Assembly: GCA_942159475.1 (NCBI GenBank)
Contig: OW804100.1
Span: 7,518,127 to 7,582,126, forward strand
DNA: 64,000 bases
Direction: 5' to 3'
Origin: Sthenelais limicola
Taxonomy: Eukaryota; Annelida; Polychaeta; Phyllodocida; Sigalionidae
The notes below the pieces were generated by a model. It saw only the letters and a list, made by a program, of their open reading frames with translations, did not search any database and was not told the DNA's origin. Position numbers and translations under genes: made by a program. Of the stretch, positions 1-11,599 are shown in pieces (position 1 is the first letter of the stretch; each line of letters starts with the position of its first letter).

Positions 1-189
1 TACACAGCTAAACTAGTAGTTTTCTGGATCTGCACAATTGAGTTCTAGTCATCTCTGATTGAAAATATGGCGAATATGAGTTCTAAGTCCCTAAAGAATG
101 ATCTACTAGTCCGAACGACGACAGACCCGAAGGAAATAGTAAAAAGAGACAAAAGCAACCACCTGAGTTGTCCTTTGGATAATTAAATA

Positions 190-810
190 TCTACCGCTTC
201 AGAGTATCTATAGTCTGTCCAATAAGTAGTTGACATGGGCAAGAGGTGATCCTTTAAGAAGAGGGAAAAGTGGGGGATTTTTTACATGAAACCTTTGCCC
301 CTGAGTCGCCATTTGCGATCAACCATGGCCAAATATGGGTAAGATTTTCAGAAAATGTACAATACAATTTACCTTGACCGTCTCAACTATCCCACATTTA
401 AGACAAAAATGAGCTTCAAAATGCAGTTTAACATAAGAGAACTGATACTTTAAATCAATGCAGTACTAAATATATTCAGATATACCTAGTATTGACCGTT
501 TTTACAGTCTAATTTAGCAGAATTTACTAAATGTGTAGAGCGGCCAATTGTAAATTTTCTGAAAATCTGACTTATATACAGCTGTATTTTATGGTGCTGT
601 TTATGTTTCATGTGCAACAGATGTGCTTTCCCTTCTATGGAAGAAACAGCTGGTTAAACTCGCGCTGTTTTGCCATGGTTGATTGCAAAGAGCGGCTCGT
701 AGGGCAAAGGGTTGACAGTATCTTGTCGGAAATAGAAGTAAAAAATCACCCATTTTTCCCCCTTCTTAAAGAAGCTACTAATTGGACAGACTATAGTAGT
801 GTTCATGGCG
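190..810. repeat. Foldback element with about 130 bp inverted arms
   Basis: Bases 205-330 and 672-800 are imperfect reverse complements. Shared words include CTATAGTCTGTCCAAT (208-223) against its complement at 781-796, and the CAACCATGGC block at 320-329 against 672-681. The loop holds a complete copy of another inverted-repeat element (334-575), so the arms are older. No transposase frame is present. The frame 531-848 merely runs through the element and is not a gene. Confidence 0.7.
334..575. mobile_element. MITE family A, copy 1
   Basis: About 242 bp with terminal inverted repeats of roughly 30 bp. The left end reads TATGGGTAAGATTTTCAGAA and the right end is its near complement (546-575). 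Four further full copies lie at 8653, 25453, 29139 and 33372, and partial ends at 27936 and 28725. It is non-coding and AT-rich. The inner sequence contains a TTTAAATCAATG-type core seen in the other copies. Confidence 0.8.
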
Positions 811-1185
811 GCAAACTGCAATCATGTCTGGAAAATATAGAATATTAGGCGGTAGGTCTTTTTTGTCACTTCACCGGATACGGAAGATTTTCCAAAATGA
901 AGTTGTAGCTGGTTTTTATTGTGAAGGAGCCAATGAAAATATTGCCCGCAGTGGATTAATTGGCTCCCGTTCATTATTTTTAAGGCAATAAGTAGACCGT
1001 GTGAAAAGTTAAAAAAATGGGGCAATTCATCCTCAGAATCCACTTTATCAATCTTTCTTCAATCGAATTTATACTTTGGTGGTGCTTTATAGCACTATTT
1101 GTGCACTAAATCCCGAAGAGTGCCCAAAAAAAATCTCAATATTTTCCACATAGTGATAAATTGAATGATATGACTTTATACTATA
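811..1185. other. Non-coding, no recognised feature
   Basis: AT-rich unique-looking sequence. Short frames here have no recognisable domain and no splice context that would support an exon. Confidence 0.5.
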
Positions 1186-1560
1186 GAGATACCAACGTGT
1201 ACAACCCTATATAATGAGTATACTAATTACTTTGGGTGGTCTTTTCTCATATTTTTTTCATTTTTCACTGTTGAGATTTAAAGAAGATAACGTTCATATA
1301 TAGCCCTTCATAGCAAACTTTCCCTCGACAGAAAAAAAGTTATGCATATCTAAGTATTTTACAAGTATACAGAATTCTGAGTATTTCCTATCATAAATAT
1401 CTATCTTCACGTCTAACTTTACAACCCTGTGGACGAATTGTATCAAAACTCGTCACCTTGGTGGGACACACATTATACTTAAGTGTGCAAGATTTCAAGG
1501 CTCTATGATGTCAACGTTGGGACATACACATATTTGAATGTGTATCACATTGGTATCTCT
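1186..1560. mobile_element. MITE-like inverted repeat (family B)
   Basis: Ends GAGATACCAACGTG (1186-1199) and its near complement CACATTGGTATCTC (1546-1559) enclose about 375 bp of non-coding AT-rich DNA. Related words (ACGTTGGTATC) recur near 4806 and 4994, suggesting a dispersed family. No transposase is visible. Confidence 0.5.
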
Positions 1561-1767
1561 GTAATTGCAATGTATGCATTTAATGTATTTTGAAGCCCAG
1601 TAGTTTGATTATATACATATTGCTCTGGCTCAGCATAAATACCCATTCTCAGTATAGTGTGGGTCTTGTGCCTTCAGTACTACCATAAGTATTGATAGTT
1701 ACACATTTTTTTTATTCTGGAAACACATTTTATGTTAGGGGAAAAATAATGATTAAAATCGGAAATT

Positions 1768-1768
<1 letters not shown>

Positions 1769-1806
<38 letters not shown>
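1769..1806. repeat. (TA)n microsatellite
   Basis: An uninterrupted alternating TA run of about 38 bp. Confidence 0.95.
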
Positions 1807-1811
<5 letters not shown>

Positions 1812-2570
1812 GTTGTTATTGGATTCGTCTGAGTTCGTCTGTGTTCTGCCACGTTCTTCGCTGTTCATCAATTATAACTATAAGTTATAACGTAAGGGAA
1901 AGTATTGGGACCTAGCAGAGGCTATAGCCTTCCTGGTGGGGATCGCACACACACAGGGCTCTCTGTATAAGTTAATTAAATGAGTTGGATGGGACGAATG
2001 CCCAGCAGGGCCGGTTGACGTCTATCTCCGATGAATGTAGACTCAAATTCGTAAAGTACAGTTAGCGATCTTGCTGCTTTATTTCTTCAAGTATTCAAGG
2101 GGGCTCTATCGCGTTCCCTGCCTGGGCTCCAACTGCCCTTACCCCGTTTCCCACCCCTATTTATACCCCCCCTCCCCCCAGAGACCCGTCCTCGCTCACA
2201 GTACGAGACCCTAGTGCCCCGAGCGGCGGACGAACGTACCCTATACATCGTTCGTCCACCGCTCCCCGATCCCTCTACTACACTACCCCATTTTGGACCC
2301 CAAGATTGACACTATAAATCCCTGAACATTCCAACTTCTACGATATGTCTTTTAAGAACAGCACCTCTAAACATAAGGCGAATACTTCGCCCCGACCTTC
2401 TTTTTGAGAATGGTGGCCGCCCCTCCGTCCTCTGGTGGTCAGTCTCTGTTTCCTAGATGAAGTTGGTTCCTCTGTGTCCAGCTTCAAGGAAGCCATTTTG
2501 GAGGCTGCACTCACCATACTGTCCTGTTTAGTTGGGAGGTTTGATTGGCCCCCCTCTACCTTCTCTGCTG
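1807..2570. other. GC-richer non-coding block with a perfect-type hairpin
   Basis: This block is richer in G and C than its surroundings and has no convincing frame. At 2221-2264 a 16 bp stem (GAGCGGCGGACGAACG against its complement, one mismatch) encloses a 12-base loop. C-rich tracts lie at about 2140-2185. It may be a decayed retroelement terminus, but no paired copy is in the window. Confidence 0.45.
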
Positions 2571-4017
2571 GTTTTTAATTTTATTTTTATCTACATTGTA
2601 TTCTATAGACCAAGAGCAATGCTTTCAGTTTGAAACTGGGTGCCACTTCAAACTATAGATATATATAAAGTGCCAATGTAAAGGTGACTTTATCAATTCC
2701 CAGCTAGTCCAGGTGCTATGGCCTGAGACTTTGAAACCAAGGGTCTGGAGTTCAAACCCACAAGAAACCTTTTTCATGGACTATTTTATGGCCTGTCTGT
2801 AAGAGCTCCAAACAAGAGGATTCCCAGCATGCATTGCCAGGTTTATATTTTAATTTTATTTTTTTCTACATTGTATTCTATAGACCAATAGCAATGCTTT
2901 CAGTTTGAAACTGGGTGCCACTTCAAACTATAGATATATATAAAGTGCCAATGTAAAGGTGACTTTATCAATTCCCAGCTAGTCCAGGTGCTATGGCCTG
3001 AGACTTTGAAACCAAGGGTCTGGAGTTCAAACCCACAAGAAACCTTTTTCATGGACTATTTTATGGCCTGTCTGTAAGAGCTCCATACAAGAGGATTCCC
3101 AGCATGCATTGCCAGGTTTATATTTTAATTTTATTTTTTTCTACATTGTATTCTATAGACCAAGAGCAATGCTTTCAGTTTGAAACTGGGTGCCACTTCA
3201 AACTATAGATATATATAAAGTGCCAATGTAAAGGTGACTTTATCAATTCCCAGCTAGTCCAGGTGCTATGGCCTGAGACTTTGAAACCAAGGGTCTGGAG
3301 TTCAAACCCACAAGAAACCTTTTTCATGGACTATTTCATGGCCTGTCTGTAAGAGCTCCAAACAGGAGGATTCCCAGCATGCATTGCCAGGTTTATATTT
3401 TAATTTTATTTTTTTCTACATTGTATTCTATAGACCAAGAGCAATGCTTTCAGTTTGAAACTGGGTGCCACTTCAAACTATAGATATATATAAAGTGCCA
3501 ATGTAAAGGTGACTTTATCAATTCCCAGCTAGTCCAGGTGCTATGGCCTGAGACTTTGAAACCAAGGGTCTGGAGTTCAAACCCACAAGAAACCTTTTTC
3601 ATGGACTATTTTATGGCCTTTCTGTAAGAGCTCCATACAAGAGGATTCCCAGCATGCATTGCCAGGTTTATATTTTAATTTTATTTTTTTCTACATTGTA
3701 TTCTATAGACCAAGAGCAATGCTTTCAGTTTGAAACTGGGTGCCACTTCAAACTATAGATATATATAAAGTGCCAATGTAAAGGTGACTTTATCAATTCC
3801 CAGCTAGTCCAGGTGCTATGGCCTGAGACTTTGAAACCAAGGGTCTGGAGTTCAAACCCACAAGAAACCTTTTTCATGGACTATTTTATGGCCTGTCTGT
3901 AAGAGCTCCATACAAGAGGATTCCCAGCATGCATTACCAGGTTTATATTTTAATTTTATTTTTTTCTACATTGTATTCTATAGACCAAGAGCAATGCTTT
4001 CAGTTTGAAACTGGGTG
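2571..4017 (+). repeat. 275 bp tandem repeat, five full units plus a partial
   Basis: The landmark CAGTTTGAAACTGG recurs at 2626, 2901, 3176, 3451, 3726 and 4001, an exact period of 275 bp, with only scattered substitutions. Each unit carries an 8 bp stem (AGTTTGAA/TTCAAACT) followed by a tRNA-like segment with A box, B box and a T5 tract. The array runs directly into a LINE 3' fragment at 4018. Near-identity implies recent amplification. Confidence 0.9.
2705..2774 (+). promoter_or_regulatory. tRNA-like internal Pol III promoter (first of five)
   Basis: TAGTCCAGGTGC (2705-2716) fits the A-box consensus TRGYNNARNNGG at 11 of 12 positions. AGTTCAAACCC (2749-2759) resembles the B box GGTTCGANTCC. 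The starts are 44 bp apart, as positions 8 and 52 are in a tRNA, and a TTTTT terminator follows at 2770-2774. Three of four D-stem pairs can form, but acceptor and T stems are poor, so this is a tRNA-derived relic (SINE-like) rather than a working tRNA. It is repeated every 275 bp up to about 3874. Confidence 0.5.
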
Positions 4018-4592
4018 CTGGTGACACAATCAGGTGCTACGAGAGCTTGCAGATGTGGTGGAGAGAGAAAGGAAGTGCAAGGCGAGGCAACCAAACCGAC
4101 CAACACAGATCAGGTTTGTGAGGAAGGGAGAGACAGTAGCCAAGTGTGTACACAGAGCTTGGAGCATCCTAAGTCAAACAGGAGACTGGAAGCTAGCTGG
4201 ACAAGCAACTGAGATTCCCTGAGATAATACCAACTAATCTCAGGCCAGATATGGTGTTGTGGTCGCCAGGTACCAAGAAAATCATCATCATTGAGCTGAA
4301 AGTCCCATGGGAAGAAAGATGCAGTGAAGCCCATGAAAGGAAGAACAAATATGAAACACTGCTTAAGGAGTGCAGAGAAAGAGGGTGGCAAGCATGGAGC
4401 TTCCCAGTGGAGGTGGGGTGCAGAGGATTTCCAGCACAGTCAGTATGGAGGATGTTCTCTAAACTAGGAGTGACAGGGCGGGCAAGGAAATCAGCCATCC
4501 AGAGAGTGGCCCAAGTGGTGGTGAAAGCATCATGCTGGGTGTGGATGAGAAGGGACACCAGTAGCTGGAGGCCCACCACCGACACGCAGTGA
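4018..4592 (+). pseudogene. LINE ORF 3' fragment with restriction-like endonuclease
   Basis: This is the C-terminal part of a non-LTR retrotransposon protein, broken by a frameshift near 4200. The first frame (from about 4025) begins HNQVLRELADVVER. The second frame, entered at about 4203, reads through LRPDMVLWS at 4239 and IIIIELKVPWEE at about 4281. The PD...ExK spacing and flanking hydrophobic strand are those of a PD-(D/E)XK nuclease, as in the restriction-like endonuclease of R2/NeSL-type LINEs. It ends with the family-typical segments CRGFPAQSVWRMF and ASCWVW, stopping at 4590. No reverse transcriptase is attached; the 275 bp array abuts its 5' side. Confidence 0.65.
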
Positions 4593-6332
4593 CTGATCAT
4601 CACTGTGGACCCCCCATCCTGAGAGCGTACCGAGGTAGTAGGCAAAACGCACAATGAGGGATGGCCTCGGCCTCGGACGTTGGTGGTGCAGCAGCAAATA
4701 ACACCAGCGCTGTATTCAACATATTGCATCAAAGCACACCACCCTATAACAAAAGAACGGCTTAGAAGTGGAAACAATGGACAGAGGGACACTTGAATGG
4801 GTACACGTTGGTATCACCACTTTTTGGGACAATTCTGACTTTTTGGAAAAAAACTGAAACATCAAAGAAATAATTTTCTCAGGAAATTGATATCATACAT
4901 GTGCAATAACAACTAATATAGGAAGGCAATGCGATGCTAAGAGTTAACATAAAGGAATTATTTTTGTTGATTTTGTATATACCAATTTTTATCACGTTGG
5001 TATCGCACAGATTCTTCAGTTATTCAAACCTCCATAACTTTTTTTATAAATTGACCCGAAGTATACAGTTTTTGCTCTATGAACACTTGAACTCAAAAAC
5101 GCTGAAAACGAGAAAATGTGCTCCATTTTTTTAACTTTTGACCAGGTATATAAGATATAGATTATATTCTCATAGTGAATGGTTAGAAACTTCTACAAGT
5201 CTTACCAAACTACCGCAACCCTGTCTGAATCCAGAGAAGCATGCAGTGCTAGACTGCATTGGTATATTATAGAAATAGATTGCAAATGCCCGATATACTT
5301 TCATGGTAATTTGAATCATCAAATCGCCTGCGGCTAACACAGGGAACTTCAGAGATAATTCATTTCCCCATTCTCCTCATTCCCCATTAGGAGAATGGGG
5401 AAACTACAATCATTCTGAAGGTTATTCAGGAACAACATTTTAGGGCTAACATTATGGAACAGTTTACCTACCAGGGTAAAACAATTGCAGTAAGATTAAA
5501 ACATTTTGTCTGGACGTAAACAGAGAGATATTTGGGGAATAATGACAACAGGTTGTATGAACTGGGATAATGCTTAATAGGATGGGCCACTTCATGGGGA
5601 GACTGCTGCAATGTCATCCTCTATAAATTCGTCCAGTACATTGACATGACTTGTGGAATATTTGATTGAAAATAAATGTTGTTCACTTATAATACTGATA
5701 ATTCGCTAATTCCCCCGCCCCCCGTCCCCCGGAGCACAGAGGAAAGAGGAAAGGGCCTCGGGTCTGAGAGAATTGAGTATATATAGGAATTCCTGGCCAT
5801 AAAGGCCAATATGCAAAGACATAGCTCATTTCAGCAAATATATGTAAATCACCACGATTAGCGGCACCCACAATACTTGTCTTCAATGATGACTTATTAA
5901 ACAATTATAGACAGCTATAAGTGTATTGACTCAATTTAATCAGGATCACAAATACGTGTATTCGTTATCCTCTATGACTCATTGGGATTAATGTTTAGTT
6001 TATATATGGGGCGTTGCATACATACCCGTACGTACATTGTAAATTAGCAGTTGAATCACCCAAGTAATTTGTGCGTAACTTGAATGAAGAAGTCAGAGAG
6101 ACTAGTATTGATGCCAGCGCAGCCAGGCAAAATAGTGGCTTGGTGTGGCGCCAGTCTTTATTTATATAATAGCGTACCGACGCTCATCACCCTCTGATTT
6201 AAAAGACATAAAATTAATTAGGTCGATTGAATTGCTAACCTCCAAAAGAATCAAATTCTTTACAATATACTCTCTCATGATTTCTTTTCTGTAAAAGTTT
6301 GACGCATTAACCAGACGTAGGCACTTGGTCTA
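4593..6332. other. Non-coding, repeat-derived; one strong hairpin
   Basis: LINE 3' flank to about 4790, then family B-like words near 4800 and 4994. At 5363-5403 a 15 bp perfect stem (TTTCCCCATTCTCCT and its complement) has an 11-base loop. The rest is AT-rich with only short frames that show no domain. Confidence 0.5.
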
Positions 6333-7413
6333 TAGTCTCAGGCACTAACCAGTAAACTCTCTCTTCAATGTACAATGTATGGTGCTCTTACAACCCCACC
6401 TCTTGGACTTTCCTTCTTACTTCTATCCCCCCAAACCACAATCACATACTTGTCTGGGGTATGTTAGCTCAGAAACCAACCGTAGTCTCAAGTGAGCACA
6501 TGGTCCCAGGCAAATATTGCAATGCTTTCCTGTAGAACCTCGTTCCATGAATTCCCAATTACGGGCGCCTGGTACCATTCTCTCTACATGTCTGTTTCTA
6601 AAGGGCTATATTGCATAGTGGGCCAATACTTTGGAAGTCTTTCTTCCTTCGTCAAGGCATTTAAAAAAACTCGTTGCAATCACCTATTGCAATGCTCACT
6701 ATACTTGTGTGAGAGGTACATGTATATTAAGTCACAGGCCAATCTTAATAAATAATTTTGATTTTGTTCTTAACTAAGCTATTTAATATTTTAATTCAAT
6801 TCAACAACTATATCCGCACCCCACTCATAAAGCGGTCCCTGATGTTTGTGTTATCTTATGCATGTACAAACACAACATCTCTCATGGTTCCCCGTCAACC
6901 CCATGTCAGTCAGTTTGTTCTTCTACTCTTAGAGGGTCGTTTTATCAGACTAGTGTGACATGGGGGACCAACATTGACACAGCATGTGTTGATACGGCTC
7001 AGTACATAGCTTTCTGTAACACAATGCAGCGCTGGATCGATTTCCCCCGAGTGCCTAGCATTTAAATATGGGAACGTTAACGTTATATTACATGTACCTC
7101 AGTCAAGACCATTATACCAAAGATGTTTTAGGCAATATTTCATTCGAAGTTATATAGTATATATGTATACTATCATCGAATGGATCAATACTGTATACTT
7201 TATTTAGAAATACATCGACATAGACCTAATACTAAGTACGTGTAAACATACAATACCAAACGAATATATATACATAAATGAAATCGATATAATTATATTT
7301 ATGCAAATATAGTGTTATATAGTGTTCATACACATACAAAGCTCCAGTGGATAGAGAATGGAACAAATTACCTAGAGATATTAAGTGTAGTCTCAGGAAC
7401 TAACCAGTAAACT
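6333..7413. repeat. 26 bp direct repeats about 1.05 kb apart
   Basis: TAGTCTCAGGCACTAACCAG at 6333 recurs at 7388 with one mismatch and extends through GTAAACT in both. The copies could be the edge of a duplicated or inserted segment. The interval has no transposase and only short frames without domains. Confidence 0.4.
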
Positions 7414-8652
7414 CCAGGCAATTTATGGTTTGGCCTACCAGTAATCAAAACAGAATTTATTTTTGCGGGGATGTATAGAGTAAAGGGTGGTCTCCACTGG
7501 CTGCGGTAAGCTCTGCGGTAAGCCTTAACGATGGTTTTGTGCTGGTTGTGTAGGTGGACGTAGGACGTGGTGTAGGCGTCGATAAGATTTTTACATAATA
7601 CCTTCAGGGGTATTGACTTTAGAGATGATTTGTACAGTTCACTAAATTGAAAATGCCATTGAAAATGCTACCATCTGAACCCTATTTTAGGGGGTCTAAA
7701 ACAAATATTCACAATTCTAGCTTTGAAAAACCTCCTAAAATGAGCCATTTTTGCAATGAGTCGCAAACAAATATGTGTTTCTCATGTGGAATGAACATAA
7801 TGAATGTATATGTAGATCAAATTTATAATAATTCTGTAGCCAAAATACTTTAACATATTATATGACGTTTTTTGAGATTCTAGTTGAATATTTTATATAC
7901 TTTATTCATAGGTATGTCATAGCCAATCCTAGGCATACCGTGCGTATGCCTAGACACTGACTTCTCAATCTTATAATTAGTATTAAGGTTGTTTAGGCTA
8001 ATATGTATGCATATGATAGCAGAACTACTCTAGTTTTGAAGGAAACAAGAAAAAAACATCTACCAGCATTTTCTGCTTATCAATGAAATAGTAAAGAGAC
8101 ATACACTATAGTCAACCTTTCTGCATACCATGCGTATGCATTATATATAGCCATATCTCAGCAAATAAACATATTTGACTTTAAACATGTATACATGTAT
8201 AAGTTGGGTCCTTATTCAAGGTAATAAACAAGCTTAAGGTATCTCAATAATTGCGAGTAAGGTGGTAAAAGGGGGCAGAACTTTCAGCCATAGAGTCATT
8301 GATCTTATACACATTCAGGAATATGAACTTCTTAGGCCCGAGGAATAATACAGAATTAAATCTAGTGAATGAAACTTAGGATATTTATCCATATGCTCAG
8401 ATAAGATCAAAGGTGACATGTCACCTAGGCCTTAAGTTAGGCTAATCTAGGCGGGATTATTCACAAGGAATTCATTTGAATTTATTAAGTCTGTTGCAAA
8501 AACAAAAACAAAATAATTATATGCATGTTTTAAACTAATATATAAGGATCGCCAACTAAAATGGTTTGTTTCAGTTGAGTTGCCTTCAAATTAATCAATT
8601 CATAAAAATAAATAAACAACAAATCGAACATATATTGGAATGTTGAAGCATA
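7414..8652. other. Non-coding AT-rich interval
   Basis: No recognised gene. A short CTGCGGTAAGC-type repeat near 7500 resembles the ends of the MITE at 41240. Confidence 0.4.
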
Positions 8653-8898
8653 TATGGGTCAGATTTTTAGAAAATGTACAATTCGCTTTCACCAATCCTC
8701 TCAAATAACCCACATTTAATTGAGACAGAAATGAGCTTCAAAATGTAGTTTAACATAACCGAACTGATGCTTTAAATCAATGCGATACCGAATATACTCA
8801 GTTATACCCGGTATTCTTCATTTGTCAGCCTAATTTAGCAGAATTTCCTTAATGTGTACAGCTGCCAATTGTACATTTTCTGAAAATCTGACCCACAT
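8653..8898. mobile_element. MITE family A, copy 2
   Basis: A 246 bp full copy bounded by TATGGGTCAGATTTTTAG (8653) and its complement TGAAAATCTGACCCACA (ending about 8897). Its orientation is the same as copy 1, and the internal TTTAAATCAATG core is shared. Confidence 0.85.
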
Positions 8899-9487
8899 AA
8901 TGCCATGCTTCTTGTCTACTCTTCATATGCTACTTACACTTGTCATATATGTATAAATGTACGCGCACTTTGCGTATGCATTCCACGCGCATTCTGCGCA
9001 TTCATATGCGCGAATATTGTCTGTACATATTCTCTACAAGGCGGCGTGTAAGTCCAGTAGACTGCATCTTATTTACCTTACTACCTTTATACAGTCAGGT
9101 CCAGACACCCACATTCCACGATTCCACATCCAGCGATAAGCTTAACCACAAGGCTAAGACTAAGGCTACAAGTGTTAATGACCCCCTAAGACTTAGGGGT
9201 CCAAAACTGCCTTCTAAACCTGACTGTATACCTTTATATACTTCTACACACCCTTCATTTTATACTATTGAGTTTACCATGTTATCTGCTGTGCTGAATA
9301 TTAAACAGAGTAAATATAATTTAGACTTGTTCTGGTTGTCTTTGCCTCTCGTCCCCAATGTTACCGATGGTCATTACATATATATTAGAATAATCCCAGT
9401 GTCCATGATTAGGTATTAAGTGTCTCTTAATTTTAATAACTCCAGATGCCGCTGATTGTTTTTTTCTTTAACTTAAATATTTTTCAG
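8899..9487. other. Non-coding flank upstream of the CARD exon
   Basis: Contains a GCGCAT-rich stretch (about 8960-9020) and a chance frame of 159 codons (8940-9419) with no recognisable domain. A 3' splice acceptor (TTTTTCTTTAAC...TTTTCAG) closes at 9487. Confidence 0.4.
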
Positions 9488-9696
9488 TCGGAGAAAAATC
9501 TAAATCAAAGGGCATCTAAGTTGGTGGATTGGCTGATAGAGAGCAAAGCGGAAAAAGCTTTCCAAGAAGTGTGCCTGGCGCTAGTAAACAAATATGCAGG
9601 CATCACAAAGGAAATGCAAACAGAGGTACACATAGAACGAGGGGACGTGGAGATCGATGATGACGTCATGAAAGAAGCAGGCGTCCTTGTTCACAG
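9488..9696 (+). CDS. CARD-like/coiled-coil gene, internal exon
   Basis: This exon lies between a pyrimidine-rich acceptor (TTTTTTTCTT upstream, then TTTTCAG at 9481-9487) and a donor CACAG|GTCAGC at 9697. It encodes about 69 residues. The segment RASKLVDWLIESKAEKAFQE followed by VCLALVNKYAG matches the last three helices of a CARD death-fold: RA..L.d.L...G/A..AF..fc.aL. CARDs mediate homotypic assembly of signalling complexes in apoptosis and innate immunity. The acidic linker after it holds VEIDDDVM. The exon ends with two bases (AG) of a split codon, completed by the first base of the exon at 14606, giving Arg. The N-terminal half of the CARD must lie in an upstream exon, which I could not find. 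Family assignment is by pattern only. Confidence 0.65.
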
Positions 9697-9797
9697 GTCA
9701 GCATCTATTGATCTATTGATTTATAGAACATTAAATACTAATTTTGTGTGATCGCTGTTCATTGGGTAATGGAGTGTAACTGCTAATTGTTTATTAA

Positions 9798-11133
9798 CAG
9801 GGGGGGTACCAGAAGAGGGGTTTAGGGGGGACACACTTGAGGTCAAAATCTTCCAAAATGTGCCTCTTTGGAATGCCATCGCAGTTCATAACAGTTACTT
9901 TACCTAATGACAATGAAATAGAGTCCCACTACTTTAAGTTGTCTAAGAAAAACGGCAACCCTCTAATATATTTTTTGAGAAGATAAAATTCACACATTTA
10001 AGAAATATACAGTGCTCCTTTATGCCAAACACGGACATATATGTTCCTCCTGTAATATCATACTGTTAACACCAACAACACTGTTGGGTAAAATCCAAAA
10101 TAAATGCCATTTTCATTCACTTCTGTTCTAAGATTATGTGTTTTCAGTCACATGAATGAAAAAGAAACAATAGGTCACTGCTTAAAATAGGCCTTAACAT
10201 ATATCTCAAACCAAGTATCTACCATTAGCTATTCTTATGGGAAAAACTTCATCCTTTAGGAGAGAGTGGTTATCTGGGACTTCCAGATTAGAATTTCAGT
10301 TAATGTTCTCAATTGTGAAAGTATGACACATAACATGAATGGTGCAAATTTCATAAATATAAGTCCACCAAAATCATAATGAAATATTTCCGATTTAATT
10401 TCAGTATGAGATGATGCAAGTTTCCCTGAATTCATACAATTTGTAGTTCAAAATCTATACAAGAAGGCCAAAATATATCTTGAGACTATCTTTAGCAGAG
10501 TCCCTTTGAGGATGTCTCTATTAAGACCCTCTTGAGATGTAGACATATAGGTTTATTTTGTACAAATTTCAGATTTTAAAAGACCCTGTCATCATTTCTC
10601 TTGGGAAACGGAATTAACTGGAAAATCTTGAATTGTACAAATTGTGAACAAATATTGTTTGAATGCCAATTTTGAAACCATCTCAAATTTGAGCCCCCTG
10701 TACAAACCTCCTGAGGGTTAACAGGGGCTCAAATTGCTTTTTGAATACAGGCCCTACTGGAAAAATTGTGCTCACACCCATAAACATGTTTTACATCAAA
10801 CACAATTATGTGAAGCAAGTAAAATATGCAAGTTAAATGTTAAAATAATTATTAAGTTAGATAGTTTTCAGTTTAATTATTGTTTATTGATTTTTCTCAG
10901 AGACCCTCAATCTTCTGAACGATTTCCCACATTAAATGGGGTTTTTGGGAGTGTTGTAGAGTCAGGAATTTGAAGGAAAGTGCAAATTTTGGCAGTGAAT
11001 ACAGGCTACTGCAGGGGCCCTTATCAGGACTTTAGTGGCCCCCTGACCCTCGGAGGTAGGGGGGGCACAGAGGACTTTTAAGGGGTCTAGGGGGGGCCGG
11101 TGCCCCCCAGGCCCCCCCCTGGTACCGCCACTG
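9798..11133. mobile_element. Non-autonomous DNA transposon with 5 bp target duplication
   Basis: The left end is CAGGGGGGGTACCAG (9798-9812); the complement of the right end is CAGTGGCGGTACCAG (11119-11133). It is flanked on both sides by ATTAA (9793-9797 and 11134-11138), a 5 bp target-site duplication. CAGTGGCG-type ends and such duplications are typical of hAT-like cut-and-paste elements. The 1336 bp interior is non-coding, so it would need a transposase in trans. Confidence 0.65.
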
Positions 11134-11599
11134 ATTAAAAGCATTATAGGCAAAGATTATAGGAAACAATAGAAAGACAGTAAAATTCAATCCCCAGTGA
11201 TCTGTACATGTTTATATATAGATATGTAATATATGAGTAACTCTCCCAATAAGGCATCATTTGGTTTTCGAGTCTAGGGTGACTACAACCTGGCCCGAGG
11301 AACACACATGATTATAATATGTCAACGGTCAACAAGACGGCTGTGCACCACCACTCTTTGTTGAGTTGAGTTGAATACATATTGAGAGCTGACCAATCCA
11401 TTTATTTGAATTCCTCGGCCAAAATTCGGCTGTGGGAACCCAACTTTCAAAGTTCTTATTTAACAATCTTCGCTGCTATTGTGATAAAAGAGCTTTTTCA
11501 GGCTAAAGCATAAGTAATAATTATGGAATTTGAATATAATACACAGACCTGTGTATTACATTCAAATTCCATATCCTCCTTCATAAACAATGACCTCTC

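Noticed and set aside
8940..9419. Frame of 159 codons just upstream of the CARD exon, as a possible missing CARD N-terminal exon
   Set aside because: The translation shows no death-fold helices, and no donor in suitable phase was found at its end.
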